Assembly: GCF_036855935.1 (NCBI RefSeq) | Contig: NZ_JASPFK010000001.1 | Coordinates: 1,399,501-1,463,500 of the forward strand | From: Sphingomonas sp. LR60 | Lineage (GTDB): Bacteria > Pseudomonadota > Alphaproteobacteria > Sphingomonadales > Sphingomonadaceae | Length of the DNA: 64,000 nucleotides | Direction: 5' to 3' | Shown here: piece after piece, positions 27,272 through 35,594 of the stretch | How positions within the stretch are numbered: the first letter of the stretch is position 1 | Layout: every line of letters starts with the position of its first letter | Position numbers and translations under genes: made by a program | Notes under the pieces: model-generated | Told to the model about the DNA's origin: nothing | Database searches by the model: none | What the model saw: the letters and a program-made list of their open reading frames with translations, nothing else

Positions 27272-28171
27272 CTACAAGTTGAAGCCACGGACGACGCGGA
27301 CGGAGCCATGCTCCACCTCGACCAGTGCGACGGGCAATTCCCCCAGCATGGCAAAGGCCTGACCGTCGTCGGCGGCGATCCCGGCCAGCACACGCCCCTG
27401 ACGGAGCGCCCCTGCCTGGTCGGGCGTGAGTGCGAGAGCCGGGATGTCGTCCAGCCCTGCGCTCAATGGCAGGAGAGAGTGTTCAAGGCTGCGCGCCTTA
27501 GCGACTTCGTCCAATTTGTCCAGCGTAATCGCCTGATCGAGGGAGAACGGCCCGGCCTTGGTACGGCGCAGATAGGTGACATGGCCGACGGTGCCTAGCG
27601 CCAGTGCGATGTCGCGCGCGAGGCTGCGGATATAGGTGCCCTTCGAGACATGCGCGGTCAGCGTGACGGCCTCGAGCGGCGCGTCGCCCGGTGCGGTCGC
27701 CAACGTGAGCGCGTGGATCGTCACGTCGCGCGTCGCCAGCACCACCTCCTCGCCAGCGCGCGCGAGATCATAGGCGCGCTGCCCGCCGACCTTCAGCGCG
27801 GAGTAAGCGGGGGGCATCTGCGCGATCGGGCCGGTGAAGCGCGGCAGGATCGCCGTCAACGCTGCCGCGGTCGGGCGCACGTCGCTGGTGGCGATCACCT
27901 TGCCTTCTGCGTCGAGCGTGTCGGTCTGCTCGCCGAAACGGATCGTGAAATCATAGATCTTGTCGCTGTCGAGCAACCGCCCGGCCAGCTTGGTCGCCTC
28001 ACCGATCGCGATCGGCAGCACCCCGGTCGCCAAAGGGTCGAGCGTGCCGCCATGTCCAACCTTGGCCTTAGCATAACCGCCGGTGCGCAGCGCACGTTTC
28101 GCCGCCGAGACACCCTGCGTCGAGCCGAGTTCCAGCGGCTTGTCTAGGATCAGCCATCCGTGCAACGTCAC
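27272..28171 (-). CDS. truB: tRNA pseudouridine-55 synthase TruB
   Basis: A 299-residue enzyme making pseudouridine 55 in the tRNA T-loop. The catalytic Asp lies at residue 45 in [31 protein letters not shown] precedes it, and [16 protein letters not shown] and [15 protein letters not shown] follow. GTG 28171 is preferred because it makes a four-base GTGA overlap with the upstream site-2 protease stop at 28168; the ATG at 28204 would add 11 residues. The gene order with rpsO is the usual rbfA-truB-rpsO-pnp series, but here the series is interrupted between rbfA and truB. Confidence 0.96.
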   Translation of the reverse strand: MTLHGWLILDKPLELGSTQGVSAAKRALRTGGYAKAKVGHGGTLDPLATGVLPIAIGEATKLAGRLLDSDKIYDFTIRFGEQTDTLDAEGKVIATSDVRPTAAALTAILPRFTGPIAQMPPAYSALKVGGQRAYDLARAGEEVVLATRDVTIHALTLATAPGDAPLEAVTLTAHVSKGTYIRSLARDIALALGTVGHVTYLRRTKAGPFSLDQAITLDKLDEVAKARSLEHSLLPLSAGLDDIPALALTPDQAGALRQGRVLAGIAADDGQAFAMLGELPVALVEVEHGSVRVVRGFNL

Positions 28172-28860
28172 CGTCCGATCGCCCCTGCGAGCGCGAGATA
28201 CCATTCGGCAAGCGCCTGCGCCGGTGGCGCGACCAGCCGCTGGACGATGTTCGCCCCCGGCATCAGCATTGGCAGGACCAGCAGCAGCACGATCAGCAAT
28301 GGGAAGCCGAAGCGCGCCAGCCGGTCCCAGCGCTGTGCCAGCCGCTCGGGAAGCAGCCCGGCGACGACATGCCCGCCGTCGAACGGTGGCAGCGGGATCA
28401 GGTTGAAGATGGCGAGAAAGACGTTGATGATGACGAAGTTGAGCAGGTTGGCCGCCACGAACGCGCTGATGCTGCCCGCTGCGACCCCGTAGATGTCGCG
28501 CGTGAACAGGCCGAGCAGCACTGCACCGATCAGCGCGAGCACGAGGTTCGATCCCGGACCGGCGAGCGCGACCAGCATCATGTCACGACGGGGGTGTGGC
28601 AGGCGGTTCGAGTCGACGGGCACAGGCTTCGCCCAGCCGAACACCGGCGCCTTGGCGATCGCGAGCAGCAACGGCAGCGCGACCGTTCCGATCGGATCGA
28701 CGTGGCGCAGCGGGTTGAGCGACAATCGCCGCTGCTCCTGCGCGGTCGGATCGCCGAGCGCGCGCGCGGCGAGGCCATGCGCGACCTCGTGAAAGACGAT
28801 CGCGATGACGAGCGGGATGATCCAGATCGCCGCCGACCAGATGATGCCGTTGGGGTTCAT
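28168..28860 (-). CDS. Site-2 protease family protein (M50)
   Basis: A 230-residue intramembrane zinc metalloprotease. The zinc motif is HEVAH at 24-28 (VFHEVAHGLAARALGDPTA). The third ligand Asp161 lies in LPPFDGGHV. There are about six transmembrane segments and no PDZ domain, unlike RseP. Members cleave membrane-bound regulators; the target is unknown. It overlaps truB by four bases. Confidence 0.9.
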   Translation of the reverse strand: MNPNGIIWSAAIWIIPLVIAIVFHEVAHGLAARALGDPTAQEQRRLSLNPLRHVDPIGTVALPLLLAIAKAPVFGWAKPVPVDSNRLPHPRRDMMLVALAGPGSNLVLALIGAVLLGLFTRDIYGVAAGSISAFVAANLLNFVIINVFLAIFNLIPLPPFDGGHVVAGLLPERLAQRWDRLARFGFPLLIVLLLVLPMLMPGANIVQRLVAPPAQALAEWYLALAGAIGR

Positions 28861-28916
28861 GGTGGCGCAGATAGGGCGGGGGAGGGGGAAGGCTAGGTGT
28901 GTGGTTGTCGGCCAAC

Positions 28917-29225
28917 CTATTCATCCTCGGGCAGTGGATGGACGGCCCAAGGCGATTGAGCATCGATCCTTTCGGCCAGATGGCCGAGCTCAACGTTTGG
29001 AAGCGATGCTAGGTCTGGTTGTTCGTCAAGGATGTGCGTGGCGTGAACGAACTGGCAGTCTTTCTCGAAGTCGTGATCGTCAACGCCACACATGAATTGA
29101 AGGTCGCCGTTACCCTCGTGAAGAAACAGGAGAACAGGCGCGCCGTCGATCACGTGGATGCAGGTGAAACATCCTTTGTCGGCATCGAAGGTATAGCCTG
29201 CAAAACTAATGGTGGAGGTGTCCAC
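28917..29225 (-). CDS. Hypothetical protein, 102 aa, Cys-containing
   Basis: A soluble, acidic 102-residue protein of no recognised family. CFTCIH near residue 19-24 has a CxxC-like pair, and LLFLHEGNGDLQFMCG suggests a small beta-rich fold. Its codons look less GC-rich than its neighbours, by eye. There is no signal peptide. It lies between the site-2 protease and tdk, both on the same strand, with gaps of 56 and 49 bp. A resemblance to small immunity-like proteins is only impressionistic. Confidence 0.65.
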   Translation of the reverse strand: MDTSTISFAGYTFDADKGCFTCIHVIDGAPVLLFLHEGNGDLQFMCGVDDHDFEKDCQFVHATHILDEQPDLASLPNVELGHLAERIDAQSPWAVHPLPEDE

Positions 29226-29274
29226 GGCCTCATTCTAACACAGATACGGGTAAGAAAACGATCAGGAACCGGCA

Positions 29275-29859
29275 TTACGCACGGTTATGGAGCGCCTCGC
29301 TAAAATGCCGTCGGCACATCGCGACGTAGCGATCATTGCCGCCGATCTCGGTCTGCCGACCTTCTGCGACCGGACGGCCTTCAGCATCAACGCGCAGGTT
29401 CATCGTCGCCTTGCGCCCGCACGCGCAGACCGACTTGATCTCGACCAGCGAGTCCGCCAGCGCCAGCAGCCGCGCCGATCCCTCGAATAGTGCCCCGCGG
29501 AAATCGGTGCGCAGGCCGTACGCGAGCACCGGTATCCCCGCGCGATCCGCCAGCGCGGCGAGTTGATCGACCTGCGCCGCGGTCAGGAATTGCGCCTCGT
29601 CGACCAGCACGCAGGCGAGCGGGGTCTCGGCGTGACGCTGAAGCACGCAGGCGGCGATGTCGGTCGCGGGGTCGAACATCGTCGCAGGCGCTGACAAGCC
29701 GATCCGCGACGCGACCGTTCCCGCGGCAAAGCGATCGTCGACCGCCGCGGTGAACAGCATCGTCGCCATCCCGCGCTCGCGATAGTTGAAGTCGGCTTGC
29801 AGCAGGTTGGTCGATTTGCCGGCGTTCATGCTGGCATAATAGAAATAGAGCTTGGCCAT
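29275..29859 (-). CDS. tdk: Thymidine kinase, type II (TK1-like)
   Basis: A 194-residue enzyme phosphorylating thymidine with ATP in pyrimidine salvage. Walker A is YASMNAGKSTNLL (residues 8-20), Walker B is VLVDEAQFL, and the zinc-binding cysteines are in SVCACGRKA and MCRRHF near the C-terminus. The length is typical for the bacterial enzyme. The start overlaps the vapC stop by one base. Confidence 0.96.
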   Translation of the reverse strand: MAKLYFYYASMNAGKSTNLLQADFNYRERGMATMLFTAAVDDRFAAGTVASRIGLSAPATMFDPATDIAACVLQRHAETPLACVLVDEAQFLTAAQVDQLAALADRAGIPVLAYGLRTDFRGALFEGSARLLALADSLVEIKSVCACGRKATMNLRVDAEGRPVAEGRQTEIGGNDRYVAMCRRHFSEALHNRA

Positions 29860-30248
29860 CAGGCGAGTGTTTCGATGGTGAGCGGGCAGTAGTCGCCGGC
29901 CGCCGGGGCGATGCCACGATCGAAGGTGACGAAGCGATTGGCGGGCTCCGCAGCTGCGATGTGAAGAAGGTCCGCAATATCGCCACCGCTGCGGTAACGT
30001 GCCAAGGCCCAGCGTACACCGGTCTCCGCCTGCGCCAGGACGTTCGGATAGTCCAGAAAGGCACTCAGCAGCCCCGCGACGGTCGCGCGATCAAAGCCGT
30101 AACGCGAGCGCAGGACCCATGCGCTCTCGATCATGACGGTGATCGTCACCAATACTGGCTCGCTTATCAATGCCCGGGCCGTTGCCTGTTGCGCAGGATC
30201 GTCGCCGATCAACAGTCGGATCACGACATTGGTGTCGATCGCCTTCAT
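29859..30248 (-). CDS. vapC: PIN-domain ribonuclease toxin (VapC-like)
   Basis: A 129-residue PIN domain with the acidic site Asp5 (AIDTNVVIR), Glu41, Asp90/Asp93 (GGDIADLLH) and Asp110 (TFDRG). VapC toxins cut tRNA or rRNA, and the target here is unknown. It is encoded directly after its AbrB-type antitoxin with a four-base overlap, the normal toxin-antitoxin arrangement, and abuts tdk with a one-base overlap. Confidence 0.9.
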   Translation of the reverse strand: MKAIDTNVVIRLLIGDDPAQQATARALISEPVLVTITVMIESAWVLRSRYGFDRATVAGLLSAFLDYPNVLAQAETGVRWALARYRSGGDIADLLHIAAAEPANRFVTFDRGIAPAAGDYCPLTIETLA

Positions 30249-30520
30249 TGCCGGCCGCTAGCTGCCCAGTGCTCCGCGACCGTCGCGTTCATGTCATCGA
30301 TTGACACGACCGGGCCTTGATATGAGGCTGCGAGTTCACGAACACGAGCGGCGACCTCGTCAGCCGACTGGCCGCTTTTCGTCGGTGCCGGACGGAGGAG
30401 CACAGAATCGCCGCAGCGAATGACATCGAGCTGTTGCCCGGGACGAAGGGCCAGCGCTTCACGTACATCCTTGGGGATGACGACCTGCCCTTTAGCCGAC
30501 AATGTCGTCCGCGCGCTCAT
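30245..30520 (-). CDS. vapB: AbrB/MazE-type antitoxin (VapB-like)
   Basis: A 91-residue protein. The N-terminal SpoVT/AbrB swapped-hairpin domain (TTLSAKGQVVIPKDVREALALRPGQ) should bind operator DNA, and the C-terminal tail (~50-91) should mask the toxin. It precedes vapC with a four-base overlap. The pair is probably autoregulated from the short gap after rbfA. Confidence 0.9.
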   Translation of the reverse strand: MSARTTLSAKGQVVIPKDVREALALRPGQQLDVIRCGDSVLLRPAPTKSGQSADEVAARVRELAASYQGPVVSIDDMNATVAEHWAASGRQ

Positions 30521-30541
30521 ACCGGTAAGATGCGTCTTACC

Positions 30542-30928
30542 TCATTCCCCGTCAAGATCGCGCGCCACCTCGGGCTTGCGGAGCAACGCGTCGATGTGGC
30601 TGCCCTCGTCGAAGCTTTCGTCCGCCAGGAACTTGAGCCGCGCGGCATATTTCATCTTCACGCGCGTCGCGACCTCCCGCTGCAGATAGGCGGTGTTGGT
30701 GCGCAACGCCTTCAGCACCGCTTCCTCGTCCTTGCCGAGCAGTGGCTTCACGAACACCGTCGCGTGGCGCAGGTCGGGCGACATGCGAACCTCGGTGATG
30801 CTGACCATATGGCTGGCCAGCGTCTCGTCGTGCACGTCACCGCGCTGGAGGACTTCCGAAAGGATATGACGGACTTGCTCGCCGACGCGCAGCGTGCGGA
30901 CCGAGCGTTCGCCGCTTTGCTCATTCAT
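30542..30928 (-). CDS. rbfA: Ribosome-binding factor A
   Basis: A 128-residue KH-fold factor for 30S maturation. Family features: [18 protein letters not shown] at the start, [18 protein letters not shown] in the middle and [19 protein letters not shown] at the end. The ATG at 30928 overlaps the VOC gene stop. It belongs to the infB-rbfA-truB series. Confidence 0.95.
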   Translation of the reverse strand: MNEQSGERSVRTLRVGEQVRHILSEVLQRGDVHDETLASHMVSITEVRMSPDLRHATVFVKPLLGKDEEAVLKALRTNTAYLQREVATRVKMKYAARLKFLADESFDEGSHIDALLRKPEVARDLDGE

Positions 30929-31307
30929 TGCCGTCACCGTTCACAGGGGTGAAGAAGGTCAGCCGGTTGTACGACGGATCATGGACGCCGATCTCCAGCG
31001 TGCCCCATGGCGTTCGCTGCGGCTCGCCGGGGCGGGCGTTCTCGAACCCACGCGCGCGCAGCGTCGCGGCATAGGCCACGACGTCGTCACACGCGATCCG
31101 CACCGACGACCCGGGCGCACCATCGCCGTAATGTTCCGACAGGTGGAGCGTACAATCGCCGGACCTGACGCCCATGTAGAGCGGCATCCCCGACTCGAAC
31201 CGGTGTTCGAACACCAAGTCGAAGCCGAGGAAGTCCAGGTAGAACGCCCGCGTCCGCGCCGCATCGAAGCTGCGCAGGACGGGCGTGACCGTACCGAGCG
31301 TCGTCAT
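30921..31307 (-). CDS. VOC-fold protein (glyoxalase/bleomycin-resistance-like)
   Basis: A 128-residue single VOC module pair (vicinal oxygen chelate fold): [38 protein letters not shown] and [18 protein letters not shown]. It resembles bleomycin-binding-type members, which often lack catalysis. It sits 3 bp after infB and overlaps rbfA, an insertion in a conserved translation operon. Confidence 0.85.
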   Translation of the reverse strand: MTTLGTVTPVLRSFDAARTRAFYLDFLGFDLVFEHRFESGMPLYMGVRSGDCTLHLSEHYGDGAPGSSVRIACDDVVAYAATLRARGFENARPGEPQRTPWGTLEIGVHDPSYNRLTFFTPVNGDGNE

Positions 31308-31310
31308 CCC

Positions 31311-34124
31311 TTACAGCGTGCGCTCGCGCAGTTCGACTTCGAAGGTTTCGAGATAATCCCCGGCCTTGATGTCGATGAAGTTCTGCGTGAACGTGACACC
31401 GCACTCCAGACCGGCGCGCACTTCCGGCACGTCGTCCTTGAAGCGCCGCAGCGACGCGATCTCACCGCTGTAGATGATGACGTCGTTGCGCGTGATGCGC
31501 GCTTTGAGCGCCTTGCGAATGACGCCCTCGGTGACCAGCAGACCGGCGGCCTTGCCGTGCTTGCCCGCCGAGAAGACCTCGCGGATTTCCGCACGACCGA
31601 CGACCGTCTCGAACGCTTCCGGCCCAAGCTCGCCTGCCATACCGGCGCGGATCTCGTCGATCAGGTCATAGATGACGTCGTAATATTTCAACGCCACCTT
31701 CTGCCGCTCGGCGATCTCGCGGGCCTTGGCATTGGCGCGGACGTGGAAGCCGATGATCGGCGCGCCGCTGGCACCCGCCAGCGTCACGTCGCTCTCGGTG
31801 ATCCCGCCGACGCCCGAGTGCAACACCCGCGCGCGGATCAGATCGGTCGAGATCTTGTTGATCGATGCGACGATCGCCTCGACCGTGCCCTGCGTATCGG
31901 CCTTCACGACCAGCGGATATTCGATCGCAGCATTCGCACGCAGCGCCGAGAACATGTTCTCGAGGCTGGTCGGCGCCGAGGTCGTGCGCTTCTGCGTGAG
32001 CACGCTCTGGCGATATTCCGCGACTTCACGCGCGCGCTGCTCGTTCTCGACGACCTGCAACTGGTCGCCCGCCGACGGCGTGCCCGACAGGCCGAGCACC
32101 TCGACCGGCATCGACGGACCCGCGACCTTGAGCTGACGCCCCTTGTCGTCGACCAATGCACGAACCTTGCCGCTCTCCGCGCCGACGACGAACACGTCGC
32201 CGACCCGCAGCGTGCCGCGCGTGACGAGCACGGTCGCGACCGGACCACGGCCCTTGTCGAGTTTGGCCTCGATCACGCTGCCCTCGGCGGCACGATCCGG
32301 GTTCGCGCGCAGGTCGAGCAATTCGGCCTGGAGCTGGATCTTCTCGATCAGTTCGTCGAGCCCGATCTTCTTGAGCGCGGAAACTTCGACGTCCTGCGTC
32401 TCGCCGCCCATCATCTCGACCTGGATGTTGTGCTCCAGCAGACGCTCGCGGACACGCTGCGCATTCGCCTCGTGCTTGTCGATCTTGTTGATCGCCACGA
32501 TCATCGGCTTGCCCGACGCCTTGGTGTGATTGATCGCCTCGATCGTCTGCGGCATCAGCCCGTCGTCGGCGGCGACCACCAGCACCACGATATCGGTCAC
32601 GTCGGCACCGCGCGCCCGCATCGCGGTGAACGCTTCGTGGCCCGGCGTGTCGAGGAAGGTGATCTTCGACTTGTCCTTCAGCGTGACCTGATAGGCGCCG
32701 ATATGCTGCGTGATGCCACCGGCCTCGCCACGTACCACATCGGTGCCGCGCAGCGCGTCGAGCAGCGAGGTCTTGCCGTGGTCGACATGGCCCATGATCG
32801 TCACGACCGGCGGGCGCGTCTGCAACGTCTCCGCCGCATCCTCGGTGGTGTCCATCGCCAGATCGATGTCCGAATCCGAGACGCGGACGATGTTGTGGCC
32901 GAATTCGGTCACCAGCAGCTCGGCGGTGTCCTGGTCGATCGTCTGCGTCATCGTGACGGGCATGCCCATCTTGAACAGCGTCTTGACCAGATCGGCCCCA
33001 CGCTCCGCCATGCGGTTCGCGAGTTCCTGCACCGTGATCGCCTCGGGCACCTGCACGTCGCGGACCTGCTTGGCCTGCGGCTCGCGCGGGCCGCCGAAGC
33101 CACGCTTCTCCTTCTCGCGCGCGCGCTTCAGCGCGGCGAGGCTGCGGGCGCGCGCACCGTCTTCGTTGAGCGCGCGCGTGACGGTCAGCTTGCCGCCACG
33201 ACGCTCGTCACCCTTGCGGTCACGCTGCTGCGGACGTGCCGGGCTGTTGTTGCGCGGCGTCGCCTGACCACTGGGCAAACTGCGCGATGCGGCGCTGCCA
33301 CCGGCAGTCGGCGCGTTTGTCGACGCGGCAGGAGCCGAAGCGGCGGCCGGCGCAGGCGCCGGCTTGGGTTGCGGCTTCGGGATTTCGGGACGCGCGACCG
33401 GCGAGAAGCGGCGCGGCGCGGGCATCGACGGATCGCGACCCAGCCCAAGTGTCGGGGCGGGAGCGGGCGTCGGTGCGGCACGCGGCGCGGGAGCCGGCTT
33501 CGGTGCCGGGCTCGGCGCGGGAGCTGGCGCTGCCTCGGCAACCGGGGCAGGCGCGGGCGTCGGCGCTACCACCGGGGCAGGCGCAGGGGTCGCGGCCTCG
33601 ACTGGTGCGGGAGCGGGCGTCGGCGCCGGCTCGGGGGCATGCTGCGCGGCAACCGGTTCCGGTGCCGCCGGGGCAGGCGTCGGCTCCGCAGCCTTGGCAG
33701 TCGCCTCGGCTTCAGCACGCGCGCGCTCGTCGACGCGACGACGCTCTTCATCGGCAGCGCGGTGACGCTCGGCATCCTCGCGACGGCGGCTTTCCTCCAG
33801 CGTGTGCATGCGCTGGTCTTCAGCCTCGCGAAGCAGGCGTGCCTGACGCTCCTGCGCGGTCTCGTTCGAAACCGGCGGGCGCGGTGCGGGACGCGCAGGG
33901 GCGACCGGCGCGGTGGGCGCAGGGGTCGGCTCAGGCGCGGGGGTCACTGCCTCGGGCGCACCGCCCTGCGGACCGAGTACGCGGCGACGCTTCACCTCGA
34001 CCACCACCGTATTGCTACGGCCGTGGCTGAAGCTCTGCTTCACCTTGCCGGTCTCGACCGTGCGCTTGAGCCCCAGCGGCTGGCGCATTCCGAGTTTCGG
34101 CTTGTCGTTGTCGGTCTCGCTCAC
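31311..34124 (-). CDS. infB: Translation initiation factor IF-2
   Basis: A 937-residue GTPase that positions initiator tRNA. An N-terminal IF2-associated region ([29 protein letters not shown]) is followed by a charged coiled coil (~95-150) and a long Ala/Pro-rich linker (~150-300). The IF2-N domain starts near [18 protein letters not shown]. The G domain has [14 protein letters not shown] (~441), [15 protein letters not shown] and [12 protein letters not shown], and domains II-IV complete the protein. The GTG start at 34124 follows the ylxR stop with no gap. Confidence 0.97.
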   Translation of the reverse strand: MSETDNDKPKLGMRQPLGLKRTVETGKVKQSFSHGRSNTVVVEVKRRRVLGPQGGAPEAVTPAPEPTPAPTAPVAPARPAPRPPVSNETAQERQARLLREAEDQRMHTLEESRRREDAERHRAADEERRRVDERARAEAEATAKAAEPTPAPAAPEPVAAQHAPEPAPTPAPAPVEAATPAPAPVVAPTPAPAPVAEAAPAPAPSPAPKPAPAPRAAPTPAPAPTLGLGRDPSMPAPRRFSPVARPEIPKPQPKPAPAPAAASAPAASTNAPTAGGSAASRSLPSGQATPRNNSPARPQQRDRKGDERRGGKLTVTRALNEDGARARSLAALKRAREKEKRGFGGPREPQAKQVRDVQVPEAITVQELANRMAERGADLVKTLFKMGMPVTMTQTIDQDTAELLVTEFGHNIVRVSDSDIDLAMDTTEDAAETLQTRPPVVTIMGHVDHGKTSLLDALRGTDVVRGEAGGITQHIGAYQVTLKDKSKITFLDTPGHEAFTAMRARGADVTDIVVLVVAADDGLMPQTIEAINHTKASGKPMIVAINKIDKHEANAQRVRERLLEHNIQVEMMGGETQDVEVSALKKIGLDELIEKIQLQAELLDLRANPDRAAEGSVIEAKLDKGRGPVATVLVTRGTLRVGDVFVVGAESGKVRALVDDKGRQLKVAGPSMPVEVLGLSGTPSAGDQLQVVENEQRAREVAEYRQSVLTQKRTTSAPTSLENMFSALRANAAIEYPLVVKADTQGTVEAIVASINKISTDLIRARVLHSGVGGITESDVTLAGASGAPIIGFHVRANAKAREIAERQKVALKYYDVIYDLIDEIRAGMAGELGPEAFETVVGRAEIREVFSAGKHGKAAGLLVTEGVIRKALKARITRNDVIIYSGEIASLRRFKDDVPEVRAGLECGVTFTQNFIDIKAGDYLETFEVELRERTL

Positions 34125-34832
34125 TCAAATTCCTCGTGCATTCTCACGGCCGGTAGCGGTCGCCTCGGCAATGCCGGGCGCCGATGCGCCTTGCGCGGCC
34201 GTAGCGCAAGGTGCTGGATTCAGATCAGGGCCGATAAAGTGCAGCCAACGATCGAGCGCTTCGCTGAGTCGTGTGGCCGCAGCGCGGTCGATGACGCCGA
34301 CGTGTACCACATTTTCGCGGCCCAGCGCCAATGACAATATGGGGCGCGCCACCGGCAGTGCCAAGCCCCTGACGTCCGAACCTTCGCGATCGGACCCGAC
34401 GCGCCACGCCTGCGCCAGTTTGCGGCAGCCGTCCTCGGCCGCGTCGGCAGCGTGATAAAGCGCCCGAAGCTTGCCCGAGCGCGCAGCGGTCTCGATCCGC
34501 TCGGAGCCGGTAAGGATCGTCCCACCGCGCGACTCCAGCCCGAGCCGGTCGAGCGCATTGCGCTCCAGCGCGGCGGCGATCAGCGCGGGCAGGTCGTCGG
34601 GGATGGTCAACTCGCCGGTCTTGAACGCGCGTGCGAGCGCGCCGCGCAGCTTGCCCTTGGCGATCGCCTGTTCCAGCTCGGCGCGGTCAACCCCGATCCA
34701 CGCGCCACGGCCGGGAGCCTTGGCGCGCACGTCCGGCAACACCCGCCCGTCGGGGGCGAGCGCCAACCGAATCAGCGCCGCGGGCGACGCACGCTCGCGG
34801 GTGAGGATGCAGGAGCGTTCGGGAGCGGTCAT
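34125..34832 (-). CDS. YlxR/DUF448 RNA-binding protein with C-terminal L7Ae-like region
   Basis: A 235-residue protein. The N-terminal YlxR domain (residues 1-75) shows RSCILTRERASPAALIRLALAPDGRVLPDV and GRGAWIGVDRAELEQAI. The middle part (~95-180) is L7Ae-like (LDRLGLESRGGTILTGSERIETAARSGKLRALYHAADAAED). The family is usually encoded between nusA and infB, as here, and YlxR homologues bind RNA and influence RNase P or transcription. The YlxR cysteine is retained at residue 8. It joins infB with no gap. Confidence 0.9.
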   Translation of the reverse strand: MTAPERSCILTRERASPAALIRLALAPDGRVLPDVRAKAPGRGAWIGVDRAELEQAIAKGKLRGALARAFKTGELTIPDDLPALIAAALERNALDRLGLESRGGTILTGSERIETAARSGKLRALYHAADAAEDGCRKLAQAWRVGSDREGSDVRGLALPVARPILSLALGRENVVHVGVIDRAAATRLSEALDRWLHFIGPDLNPAPCATAAQGASAPGIAEATATGRENARGI

Positions 34833-34857
34833 GCGCGTACCCCAGACATCACAATCG

Positions 34858-34950
34858 TCACTCCGGACTTGTTCCGGGGTCCACCGTGCCGCACCATCTT
34901 ACGGCGGCGGATTCGCGGAAGAGTGGATGCCGGGACAGGCCCGGCATGAC
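34858..34950. repeat. Intergenic palindrome, family E, upstream of GIY-YIG gene
   Basis: The left arm contains TCCGGACTTGTTCCGGGGTC and CACCG, and the right arm GTGGATGCCGGGACAGGCCC and GGCATGAC. A relative lies at 63349-63442. The ATG of the downstream GIY-YIG gene is formed by the right arm. Confidence 0.82.
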
Positions 34951-35275
34951 GGGGGAAGAGGAAGTGAGAGAACGGCAACCCTGCGTCTACATTATGGCCA
35001 GTAGTAAGAACGGCACGCTCTACATCGGCGTCACGTCCAACCTGCTCGGCCGCATCATGCAGCACCGCAACGGCGCCTTCGGTGGGTTCACCGAGCGCTA
35101 CGCCGTCAAACATCTCGTCTGGTACGAAATGGCCGATACGATGGAGGCCGCCATTGCGGCCGAGAAGCGCATTAAGAAATGGCCGCGCCAATGGAAGCTC
35201 AACCTGATCGAGCGCGACAATCCGCAGTGGCACGATCTCGCGATCGCACTCGGGCTGGATGTCGTGCGCAACTGA
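34946..35275 (+). CDS. GIY-YIG nuclease-domain protein
   Basis: A 109-residue UvrC/GIY-YIG-like nuclease domain. It has CVYIMASSKNGTLYIGVTS (the Y-x-x/YIG elements), an Arg in NLLGRIMQHRNG and a catalytic Glu in AAIAAEKRIKKWPR. ATG 34946 lies inside the palindrome; GTG 34964, which follows a GGGGGAAGAGGAA purine tract, is also plausible and would remove six residues. It is antisense to the nusA-infB operon and bracketed by family E palindromes (34858-34950 and 35318-35347). Such small proteins occur in multiple copies in many alphaproteobacteria; function and targets are unknown. Confidence 0.85.
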   Translation: MTGEEEVRERQPCVYIMASSKNGTLYIGVTSNLLGRIMQHRNGAFGGFTERYAVKHLVWYEMADTMEAAIAAEKRIKKWPRQWKLNLIERDNPQWHDLAIALGLDVVRN

Positions 35276-35317
35276 TCGCCCCTCTCGCAAAGGCGCGGGC
35301 AGGAAGGTCGTGATAGC

Positions 35318-35347
35318 GGTGGATGCCGGGACGAGCCCCGCATGACG
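35318..35347. repeat. Half palindrome, family E
   Basis: The stretch GGTGGATGCCGGGACGAGCC followed by CCGCATGAC matches the right arm of the 34858-34950 palindrome in the same orientation. It lies 43 bp after the GIY-YIG gene. No left arm is recognised here. Confidence 0.65.
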
Positions 35348-35363
35348 ATGAAGCGTCAGCGTC

Positions 35364-35594
35364 TCATTGTCGGGGGTCCGCATGCGCGTCTCCCTTGGCA
35401 ACAGGCGCGTCGCGGTCGGCCAGCAACTGGCCGCCCGCACCGTAATTTTCGGTCGACACTTCCTCGATCACGATCTGCACCGCGGCCGGGTTCTTGGCCA
35501 GCCGCGTGACCAGCGACGTCGTAACGTCTGCCACGATCGCCGCTTTCTGCTCGCGCGTCGCCGCGCCGGCCAGTCGGATCGACACGAACGGCAT
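35364..35594 (-). CDS. 4-oxalocrotonate tautomerase family protein
   Basis: A 76-residue tautomerase fold. After removal of Met the N-terminal Pro is the catalytic base (MPFVSIRLAGAATREQKAAIV), and VIEEVSTENYGAGGQLL gives the C-terminal strand region. Its substrate is unknown; close family members act on phenylpyruvate or muconate-type ketones. It follows nusA with a one-base overlap, an unusual position in the nusA-infB operon. Confidence 0.87.
   Translation of the reverse strand: MPFVSIRLAGAATREQKAAIVADVTTSLVTRLAKNPAAVQIVIEEVSTENYGAGGQLLADRDAPVAKGDAHADPRQ

Noticed and set aside
30894..34334. 1146-residue open frame antisense to infB
   Set aside because: The frame is an artefact of high GC: it consists of Arg/His/Leu-rich low-complexity sequence and covers conserved infB, rbfA and VOC genes in the other strand.
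34886..34945. Extended N-terminus of the GIY-YIG protein
   Set aside because: It would be encoded by the palindromic repeat and has no similarity to the family.
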